A DNA stretch of 7,056 nucleotides, from assembly GCA_027004335.1 (NCBI GenBank), contig JALTID010000103.1, forward strand, positions 3,728-10,783, written 5' to 3'. Every line of letters begins with the position of its first letter. Position 1 is the stretch's first letter. Origin of the DNA: a bacterium (GTDB lineage: Bacteria > JALSQH01). Shown in pieces: positions 1 to 5,429 of the stretch. Both the position numbers and the translations under genes were made by a program. The notes under the pieces are model-generated. The model searched no databases, was not told the origin of the DNA, and saw only the letters and a list, made by a program, of their open reading frames with translations.

Positions 1-843
1 ATATTCGGCAGTTGAAGAAAATTCGTCAATTATCTCTCTGGCTTTTAAGTATTCAGGAAATATTCCTTCGGTGGTAAAGGTGAGAATGAAAATAGGATCG
101 GAATTTGTGATACTGAGATCGTAGAAGACTTTTCTTGCCGCATTTGCATTATTTCTGATCCTTTTGCATGCTGAACAATCTGAATTCAATTTTTCAAAAT
201 AGTAATTGTCAGGTTTAACTGTTGAACCATCCATGCTCTTTATGGATGGCATAATGAGGAGCGCATATGTTGTTGATTGCTTGAGAGGAATATGGGGGTA
301 GAGAAAAAGGTAATTTTCATCGTAGTCAAAGTATGGTTCCATGGGAATAATAGTAGTTTCATCTGGATTTGTTGTTGCAGATGTGTTTTCACCATAAGAG
401 ATATTCCGAGAACTAATATTATTATTTCTTGGTTTACTAGATATCACCTTGATCAGGAAAAAGGGTGAATCAGGTGAAGTGCAGAGGAAAGAGTAAGCTT
501 TCTGGATAATATCAGGGTCCAGAGGCTTACTGAATTTTACTATTATGGGTGAGTTTAACCCAAAACCAGTCATTTTATCCATGGTTGAAACTGGGCTACC
601 GTAGGCATTCAAAACAGGATCTTTCTCTCTTTCAGCAGGGATTTTTAAAAAAATCCCTGTGGGTGAAAAAATACTTTCTCTTGTATATAAGTCCCATGGG
701 TATGGAAAAAGTCCATTTTCTGGAGATGTAAGAATATAGTTTGGTAGAGATTTCTCCTCATGAAGGGAGTAATTTACACATCCATAACTTATAAAGGCCA
801 ATAGCAGCGAAAGTAAAATAATGGTTTTATCTCTCAATATCAA
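1..843 (-). CDS. Exported (probable lipoprotein) Ig-like protein, lipase N-terminal-like; C-terminus outside window
   Basis: The frame is open for 281 codons from 843 to the left edge with no stop, so the protein is partial. I chose TTG at 843-841 because no in-frame ATG occurs before about codon 88 and AGGAG lies at 856-860, 12 nt upstream. A second TTG at 837-835 is possible. Residues 1-22 form a signal peptide: a basic start (LRDK), a Leu/Ile-rich core and ISYGC. That lipobox is imperfect, with Ser and Tyr at -3 and -2. The mature part contains LFPYPWDLYT, PTGIFLKIP, DPVLNAYGSP, IIVKFSKPLD, LKQSTTYALLIMPS and FILTFTTEG in the order seen in Ig-like (Big_5-type) N-terminal regions of secreted lipase/esterase-like proteins. 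No GxSxG nucleophile motif is visible, so any hydrolase domain would lie beyond the window. There is a CSAC pair at 223-226. The gene is last in the ABC exporter operon and overlaps the previous gene. The family assignment is by pattern memory; function is unproven. Confidence 0.62.
   Translation of the reverse strand, partial: MILRDKTIILLSLLLAFISYGCVNYSLHEEKSLPNYILTSPENGLFPYPWDLYTRESIFSPTGIFLKIPAEREKDPVLNAYGSPVSTMDKMTGFGLNSPIIVKFSKPLDPDIIQKAYSFLCTSPDSPFFLIKVISSKPRNNNISSRNISYGENTSATTNPDETTIIPMEPYFDYDENYLFLYPHIPLKQSTTYALLIMPSIKSMDGSTVKPDNYYFEKLNSDCSACKRIRNNANAARKVFYDLSITNSDPIFILTFTTEGIFPEYLKAREIIDEFSSTAEY
636..659. repeat. Inverted repeat, 11-bp arms, inside the exported-protein gene
   Basis: CAGGGATTTTT (636-646) and its exact complement AAAAATCCCTG (649-659) are separated by AA. 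On the mRNA (minus strand) this can fold into a hairpin, with CCC/GGG at the stem base and an A/U-rich top. No U-tract follows it on that strand, so it is not an ordinary terminator. It encodes part of PTGIFLKIPA. Confidence 0.65.
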
Positions 844-1093
844 TCTTTTCAGGTACTCCTTTTTTTGTGTACTCACTTATTGTCCCAATACTTGAAAAAG
901 GTATCCAGTGTCTGACAGCTTCCCTATCTGCGAATCTGTCATCAACTGTGACAAAAGTAAAAAAATCTTCAAATACATCTTTGATAAATCCGGTTTCTTT
1001 GTTGAACCTTCCATCGGTGGTAGTTAACTCTACCTTTCTCCCAGATAATTTCAAAAGTAGATCCTTTATAGTCAGCTTTTTCACCTCCGCCAT
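827..1093 (-). CDS. Small protein with Sm/SH3-like barrel appearance, function unknown
   Basis: This 88-residue cytosolic protein has no signal peptide or membrane segment. After a short helix-like start (residues 1-16) it shows alternating beta-type segments: GRKVELTTTDG (18-28), ETGFIKDVFEDFFTFVTVDD (33-52) and a final HWIPFSSIGTIS (62-73), followed by a charged tail. The order (G-x-x-V-x-L, then G-[FV]-I-x-D-V, then I-P-[FL]-x-x-I) resembles small beta-barrels of the Sm/Hfq or SH3-like type. I do not recognise a named family. The ATG at 1093 is well supported by AGGAGG at 1100-1105 with 6-nt spacing, which overlaps the permease stop codon. The gap to the permease is 10 nt, and the 3' end overlaps the exported-protein gene by about 17 nt. 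A role as regulator or adaptor of the exporter would be a guess. Confidence 0.82.
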   Translation of the reverse strand: MAEVKKLTIKDLLLKLSGRKVELTTTDGRFNKETGFIKDVFEDFFTFVTVDDRFADREAVRHWIPFSSIGTISEYTKKGVPEKIDIER

Positions 1094-1099
1094 CTGTTA

Positions 1100-1105
1100 C
1101 CTCCT
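1100..1105 (-). promoter_or_regulatory. Shine-Dalgarno site of the 88-aa gene
   Basis: AGGAGG on the minus strand lies 6 nt before the ATG at 1093. It shares bases with the permease stop codon TAG (1106-1104), so ribosomes ending the permease sit directly on the next start site. This is the only strong ribosome-binding site in the left block. Confidence 0.8.
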
Positions 1106-2798
1106 AAATTTCCATCTCAGAAAATAGCTTAACAGCCTTTTTTAATGGAATAATATAACTGAGAAGAATTATTGTCAAGGCTGATCCGTAGAGAGAAAAA
1201 ATAATTAGGTATTCTCCAAAAGTTAGACGTTGTCTCAGGTATATATGTTTAAAGAGAAAATAGGTGGGTAAGGAAACAAGTGTCGTAACACCGATAACAA
1301 ACAGTGAAGTAATGAGCATGTATACTATCCCCCCGTAACTTGTAGCGATCTGTGCCACATTTTCGAATCTCAGTACGGGGTATTTTGTCCCGTAGTAGAT
1401 GCCCATGGTTGATACCGAAACAGTGAGAAAGAGAATTGTTACTGTTGAAACGGTGGTGATCAGTGGGGTTGTATTTAGAAATCTGCATGAGAAGAAAGTT
1501 ATTATGAAACCCACCACTGCAATGGGAAGTAAATTAAAGGTCATTTTGGATATTATGAATCTTTTTTCTTGAACAGGTGAACCTTTTATCAGCCACAGAG
1601 ACCTACTTTCAAGACTCACTGAGGGGAAAATAAATCTTGCCCCAAGAGCGGAGATTACAAGTCCTGCCAGTACAAGATTTGCGTAACCTATCATATTCTT
1701 CAGATAGAGAGAATTTATGGGGGTCTTATCAAGAGGCAAGACTGAAAAATTATAGAGATAGATTATTATGAGGAAAAGAAGTAAAAACAACTGAGACCAC
1801 TGAGATGCGTCTCTGAAGAATAACCTCCAGTCTTTCAAAAACATCTCTTTATAGAAAGAGGGCAGGAATGATGAGAGTTTTCCTATTATTGAATTTTCTC
1901 TCTTTTTCAATCTTGCTCCTTTACCCTCAATAGCCCTGGAAAGCCCATTTCTGAAAAAGAGGTAGAAACTGTATCTTGCAAGTAGATAGAAAAAATACCC
2001 TGTGTAGAGAAAAAAGAGAATATCTATCCATGGAATGGGGTGCTTTTCTAAGAGGTTCATTATGATCTTGTGCATCATGGTGGAGGGAAGGTAGGATGCG
2101 TTACCCTGGCTCAGGGTAGAAATGTAGTTCCCTATGGAACCCAGGAATTCAGGATTGACCAGTCTCTCCGGTCTCATGACCCTGAAGAGTAGAACCACTC
2201 CCCCAGCAAAGAGTATAGTTATAATTACAAAGAGATCCCTGAGAGTTCTAACGGGGAAAGCGTTTATCAGAAGCTCAGTTATAAGTTTTCCCATGGATGC
2301 AGGGATAATGAGGAAAGGAAATAGAATAATGAAAAGTGTAACATAGTAAGCTATCTCTGCTTTAAAGACTATTCCATAGGCAATGAAAACGGGTAATCCG
2401 AAAATATAAACCATCCACGAACTTATGATTGTGTTAAGTGTAAATCTCGTCTTGAATAGCAAATCGTAGTCCACGGGGGTTACTTGGAGCAGTTGTAGAT
2501 CCGACGAGAGAAAAAATGTTCCCAGAGAGGTAATTAAGTTACTGAAAATTAGAAGAGTGAAAAAAGTTATTAAAATAAGAGAAAGTATCTTGCTGACAAG
2601 AAATGGTCCAATCAACTGAATTGAATTGAAATATATTAGCATTTTCCATGAAATTATCAGAGTTACAACAAAAATAGTGATCCCAAGGAGAATTGCTCCA
2701 GAGATCTTTCGTACTAATATCCCCTTCTTCCGTGGGGGAAGAAAATTAAGGAGGAGAGGGTGAAATAGGGATAAAAAATTTAGATTCTTTCTATCCAT
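1104..2798 (-). CDS. ABC-2 type transporter permease, large (12-TM) putative exporter subunit
   Basis: This 564-residue integral membrane protein should be the channel partner of the ATPase just upstream. About twelve hydrophobic segments can be read, near residues 33-53, 68-95, 125-145, 150-168, 186-206, 257-280, 336-356, 368-390, 422-440, 447-469, 488-512 and 529-552. A long cytoplasmic stretch (about 282-335) holds the charged KDWRLFFRD motif (322-330), and ESRSLWLIKGSP lies at 397-408. Both resemble the K-[ED]-x-x-x-x-x-R-D and E-[GS]-R-x-[FL]-W-L-[LI]-x-x-[AS]-P signatures of long ABC-2 permeases annotated as putative ABC exporters. The length suggests a fused pair of six-helix halves. 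ATG 2798 overlaps the end of the ATPase gene by 19 nt and has no obvious Shine-Dalgarno site, so translation is probably coupled. The substrate cannot be told from sequence. Confidence 0.88.
   Translation of the reverse strand: MDRKNLNFLSLFHPLLLNFLPPRKKGILVRKISGAILLGITIFVVTLIISWKMLIYFNSIQLIGPFLVSKILSLILITFFTLLIFSNLITSLGTFFLSSDLQLLQVTPVDYDLLFKTRFTLNTIISSWMVYIFGLPVFIAYGIVFKAEIAYYVTLFIILFPFLIIPASMGKLITELLINAFPVRTLRDLFVIITILFAGGVVLLFRVMRPERLVNPEFLGSIGNYISTLSQGNASYLPSTMMHKIIMNLLEKHPIPWIDILFFLYTGYFFYLLARYSFYLFFRNGLSRAIEGKGARLKKRENSIIGKLSSFLPSFYKEMFLKDWRLFFRDASQWSQLFLLLFLIIIYLYNFSVLPLDKTPINSLYLKNMIGYANLVLAGLVISALGARFIFPSVSLESRSLWLIKGSPVQEKRFIISKMTFNLLPIAVVGFIITFFSCRFLNTTPLITTVSTVTILFLTVSVSTMGIYYGTKYPVLRFENVAQIATSYGGIVYMLITSLFVIGVTTLVSLPTYFLFKHIYLRQRLTFGEYLIIFSLYGSALTIILLSYIIPLKKAVKLFSEMEI
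2102..2118. repeat. Short inverted repeat in the permease gene
   Basis: TACCCTG (2102-2108) and CAGGGTA (2112-2118) form a 7-bp stem with a 3-nt loop, in the codons for LSQGN of the permease. No run of U follows on the coding strand. It may have no function. Confidence 0.4.
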
Positions 2799-3544
2799 TT
2801 TTCAACGAGGGAGGTTTCACCTGTTAATTTTAAGAAAATATCCTCAAGTTTTTCTTCTTTACCACTTCCGGCCATTTCTCTTAATTCTTCCGTTGTCCCC
2901 TCGGCAATGAGTGTTCCGCGATCTATTATTCCAATCCTATCACACATCTCCTCTGCCACTTCCAGAGAATGGGTAGACATAAAAATTGTGATCCCTCTCT
3001 CTCTGGCAAGTTTCCAGAAGGTCTTTTTAATTAATCTGGCACCTTTGGGATCAAGTCCCACCATGGGTTCATCTACAACGATTAATTGCGGATTGTGGAT
3101 AAATGCTGCGATCATTACCAATCTCTGTTTCATTCCATGGGAATAATTTTCAATGAGTTCATTCTGCCATTCCTGAAGATCAAATATTTCAAGAAAACTA
3201 TCAATGTCGTTTTTAATTTCGGAGGAGGAAAACCCATAGAGTGATGCAACAAAGTAGAGAAATTCCCTTCCTGTGAGTCTTTCGTATATGAATGGCCTGT
3301 CAGGAATTATTCCCATCAATTGCTTGGCCTTTTGAGAGTCCTTCAGGATGCTGTATCCTCCAATTACTGCGTCTCCCGATGTGGGGAGGAGAATCCCCGT
3401 TATAATTTTTATCGTGGTAGTCTTGCCTGCGCCATTTGGACCGAGAAACCCGTAGATTTCACCTTTTTTAACATGAAGATTAATTCCTTTTAGAGCCTCA
3501 AAAGTTCCAAATTTTTTCCTGAGATTTATTAACTCAAGCATCAT
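2780..3544 (-). CDS. ABC transporter ATP-binding protein (ABC-2 exporter type)
   Basis: This cytosolic ATPase (254 residues from ATG 3544) should drive the adjacent permease. Numbered from that ATG, it has Walker A GPNGAGKTT (35-43), signature SHGMKQR (about 135-141, His replacing the usual second Gly), Walker B LIVVDEP (154-160), D-loop GLDP (163-166) and switch His in STHS (192). The usual Q-loop Gln is Asp in GIIPDRP. All catalytic elements are present. The frame extends upstream to a GTG at 3604, but that adds a hydrophobic, non-homologous stretch without a ribosome site that runs through the promoter. The protein proper begins at MMLELINLRKKFG, with two adjacent ATGs (3544 and 3541). The first gene of the minus-strand operon, it is divergent from hrcA. 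The C-terminal tail (about 225-254) overlaps the permease start. Confidence 0.93.
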   Translation of the reverse strand: MMLELINLRKKFGTFEALKGINLHVKKGEIYGFLGPNGAGKTTTIKIITGILLPTSGDAVIGGYSILKDSQKAKQLMGIIPDRPFIYERLTGREFLYFVASLYGFSSSEIKNDIDSFLEIFDLQEWQNELIENYSHGMKQRLVMIAAFIHNPQLIVVDEPMVGLDPKGARLIKKTFWKLARERGITIFMSTHSLEVAEEMCDRIGIIDRGTLIAEGTTEELREMAGSGKEEKLEDIFLKLTGETSLVEKWIERI

Positions 3545-3548
3545 GAAA

Positions 3549-3576
3549 ATTATACAGCAAAAGAATGTTATAACAA
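3549..3576 (-). promoter_or_regulatory. Predicted sigma70-type promoter of the ABC/exported-protein operon
   Basis: On the minus strand, -35 TTGTTA (3576-3571) and a perfect -10 TATAAT (3554-3549) are separated by 16 nt. Transcription would be expected to start about 7 nt after the -10 box, around 3541-3544, which is where the two candidate ATGs lie. The mRNA would then have little or no leader. Prediction by eye only. Confidence 0.6.
3566..3575. repeat. 10-bp palindrome TGTTATAACA in the divergent control region
   Basis: This perfect dyad overlaps the -35 box of the ABC-operon promoter and ends 9 nt before the hrcA -35 box at 3585. A bound dimeric regulator here could affect both promoters. 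It does not match the CIRCE operator. A 10-bp AT-rich palindrome can also arise by chance. Confidence 0.4.
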
Positions 3577-3584
3577 AAAGGTGA

Positions 3585-3613
3585 TTGACAATTTTTACTT
3601 TCACTGTTAAATT
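3585..3613 (+). promoter_or_regulatory. Predicted extended -10 sigma70-type promoter of hrcA-grpE-dnaK
   Basis: A consensus -35 TTGACA (3585-3590) and -10 TAAATT (3608-3613) are separated by 17 nt. TG at 3605-3606 forms an extended -10 with the T at 3607. The expected start point (about 7 nt downstream) falls on 3620, the A of the hrcA ATG. No CIRCE inverted repeat lies in or after this promoter. Confidence 0.62.
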
Positions 3614-3619
3614 ATTATT

Positions 3620-4678
3620 ATGGGAAAATGGGAAAATAGTATGGTAAGAAAAAAAAGGAAGATAGATTTTGAAAAGAGAAAATTTATGGTTTTGAAATCC
3701 ATAGTTAAGGAGTATCTTGAGAAGGGTGCCCCTGTTTCTTCAAGATGCATTGCCAGGAAGTACGAATTTGGACTCAGCCCCGCTACAATAAGAAACATAA
3801 TGATGGATCTTGAAGAGGAAGGATATATTTTCCAGCCACATATTTCAGCAGGGAGAATTCCCACATCTTCAGGTTTTAGGGTTTATGTTGAGGAGCTTCT
3901 TCATTCTCCTCAGAGTATGTTGAATCTTTCCAAGCAATTCAAAGGGGAATTTGACTCAATAGATATGGGAGAGTCTTCAATTATTCCTGTTACTACAAAA
4001 ATTCTTTCCCGGGTGACACACTATCCTTCTATTGCTGTAACAAATCTCGTAGATGATCTGATCCTGAAAAGCTTTACCCTTGTCCCTCAGCCCCCACACT
4101 TGATTCTTGTAGTTATTGTTTATCAGGGTGGTATTGTTAAGACCTTATTGGTTAAGAATATTCATGAGCTTGATAAAAATTCGCTTATAAGGATCGGAAA
4201 CTATCTCACAGAAACTTTTTCAGATATGACGATGAGAGAGATTGAATTTCAGTTGAAAAAAAGAATAAAAGAAGTGAGAAACGAGCTGTATAAAACAGCC
4301 CTTGAGATTTATACTGAGATTTCTGATGAGTACCAGAGAAAAGGAATTGATCCTGCAGAGATACTTATAAATGGAGAGTTAAGTATTATGGAATATCCAG
4401 AGTTTTCAGATTCTGAGAAGGTTAGGAGATTACTGAAGGTATTGAGGGAAAAGGAGTTCATTTTAAGTGTAATGGAGAAGGCTAAAGAGAATCTTAATGG
4501 TACTGTACTTATGGGAGAAGAAATCGGAGCAACAGACCTGGATGTAGCTGTAATAGCTGGAGGTTTCCGTGGAATTATGAGAGGAGTGATTGGCATTGTT
4601 GGGCCATTAAGAATGAATTATCCAGAGGTTATAATGGCATTGCGTATGATTGTGAACAGGCTTAATCATAGAAATTGA
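3620..4678 (+). CDS. hrcA: Heat-shock transcription repressor HrcA
   Basis: HrcA is the dimeric repressor that in most bacteria binds the CIRCE operator of dnaK and groE operons and is kept active by GroEL. At 352 residues the length is normal. Residues 18-90 form the winged helix-turn-helix, with GLSPATIRNIMMDLEEEGYI, then PHISAGRIPTSSGFRVYV, the wing and strongly conserved family signature. The C-terminal part has VLMGEEIG (296-303) and GVIGIVGPLRMNY (322-334), the typical HrcA core motifs. The first ATG (3620) lacks a leader if the promoter above is right. An alternative ATG at 3641 would remove seven non-conserved residues, and the DNA between the two contains a tandem GGGAAAAT repeat with only weak Shine-Dalgarno character. 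It is first in a cluster with grpE and dnaK, which it probably controls together with itself. Confidence 0.96.
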   Translation: MGKWENSMVRKKRKIDFEKRKFMVLKSIVKEYLEKGAPVSSRCIARKYEFGLSPATIRNIMMDLEEEGYIFQPHISAGRIPTSSGFRVYVEELLHSPQSMLNLSKQFKGEFDSIDMGESSIIPVTTKILSRVTHYPSIAVTNLVDDLILKSFTLVPQPPHLILVVIVYQGGIVKTLLVKNIHELDKNSLIRIGNYLTETFSDMTMREIEFQLKKRIKEVRNELYKTALEIYTEISDEYQRKGIDPAEILINGELSIMEYPEFSDSEKVRRLLKVLREKEFILSVMEKAKENLNGTVLMGEEIGATDLDVAVIAGGFRGIMRGVIGIVGPLRMNYPEVIMALRMIVNRLNHRN

Positions 4679-4680
4679 AG

Positions 4681-4686
4681 AGGAGG
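4681..4686 (+). promoter_or_regulatory. Shine-Dalgarno site of grpE
   Basis: AGGAGG starts 3 nt after the hrcA stop codon and lies 9 nt before ATG 4696. It fixes that ATG as the start, rather than the later in-frame ATG at codon 12 of grpE. Confidence 0.8.
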
Positions 4687-4695
4687 TAGTTCCAG

Positions 4696-5406
4696 ATGAG
4701 CGGGAAAAAGAAAGAGGAAGAAAAAGATATGCAAAACCCAACTGAAGTAAAAGTTCAAATAGAGAAGGAAGAAAATGAAGAGGAAAATCTTCCTCTTGAA
4801 AAAGGAGATATGGGGATCCCTCCTGAACTTATTGAGGAAGCGGTGAAGAGTGTAAAAAGAGCGGAAAAGAAAGAAGGAAAAAAAGAGAAAAGTGAAGAAC
4901 AAAGCGAGAAAATTTCAGAGCTTGAAGGAAGGATTAAAGAGCTTGAAGCAGAAAAAGAGGATTTAAGTGATAGACTTCTGAGACTTGCCGCTGATTTTGA
5001 TAATTACAGGAAGAGAGTGGAGAAAGAGAAGGAGGAGATGTTCAACTATGGTCATGCGAACTTAATAAAGGATATTCTCATTGTGGTTGATAATCTTGAG
5101 AGAGCCATTGAGGTTGCAGAAGAAAATAGGGATGTTGATGCCCTCCTTAAGGGAGTAGAGTTAACATTAAATAGTTTCTGGAATATATTGAAGAGGTATG
5201 GTGTTGAACCTTTAGAGGCGGAGGGGAAACCATTTGATCCTAATTACCATGAAGCTATAACCCTCGTTGAAACTGGCGAGGTGGAGCCTGGAATAGTGGT
5301 AAAAGAGTTTCAGAAAGGCTACAAGATAAAAGACAGACTTTTAAGACCATCAAGGGTCGGTGTTTCATCAGCTCCGCAGGGAGATGAAGAGAAAGAACAA
5401 GAATAA
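4696..5406 (+). CDS. grpE: Nucleotide-exchange factor GrpE
   Basis: GrpE is the cytosolic dimer that releases ADP from DnaK during the Hsp70 folding cycle. The protein is 236 residues, about 40 longer than E. coli GrpE (197). The extra length is a Lys/Glu-rich, probably disordered N-terminus (1-70). A heptad-like coiled coil follows at about 71-130 (ISELEGRIKELEAEKEDL, then RLLRLAADFDNYRKRVEKEK), then a helical segment with VDNLERAIE (131-139). The C-terminal beta domain runs from about 165 to 225 and includes EGKPFDPNYHEAI and the family signature from FQKGYKIKDRLLRPSRVGVS (205-224). The start follows a strong AGGAGG. The gene sits 17 nt after hrcA and 23 nt before dnaK, its functional partner, so co-transcription is very likely. 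Confidence 0.97.
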   Translation: MSGKKKEEEKDMQNPTEVKVQIEKEENEEENLPLEKGDMGIPPELIEEAVKSVKRAEKKEGKKEKSEEQSEKISELEGRIKELEAEKEDLSDRLLRLAADFDNYRKRVEKEKEEMFNYGHANLIKDILIVVDNLERAIEVAEENRDVDALLKGVELTLNSFWNILKRYGVEPLEAEGKPFDPNYHEAITLVETGEVEPGIVVKEFQKGYKIKDRLLRPSRVGVSSAPQGDEEKEQE

Positions 5407-5414
5407 ATTTGTAA

Positions 5415-5420
5415 AAGGAG
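5415..5420 (+). promoter_or_regulatory. Shine-Dalgarno site of dnaK
   Basis: AAGGAG lies 9 nt before ATG 5430 in the 23-nt gap after grpE. The ATG precedes [13 protein letters not shown], the normal N-terminus of DnaK, so the start is secure. Confidence 0.8.
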
Positions 5421-5429
5421 AGATAGGGT

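Noticed and set aside
277-731. Two short plus-strand open frames (277-468 and 549-731)
   Set aside because: They lie antisense to the continuous 281-codon exported-protein gene, lack ribosome sites and show no recognisable protein pattern.
3545-3604. N-terminal extension of the ABC ATPase to GTG 3604
   Set aside because: The added residues are not part of the ABC fold, no Shine-Dalgarno site precedes the GTG, and the stretch contains a good -35/-10 pair for the same strand.
3581-3604. GTGA...TCAC inverted arms around the hrcA -35 box as an operator
   Set aside because: Only 4 bp pair at the ends and the inner bases mostly mismatch, so it is too weak to call.
4846-4856. GAGTGTAA in grpE as half of a CIRCE element
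   Set aside because: No matching TTAGCACTC-like left arm is found at the required spacing, and it lies in coding sequence.
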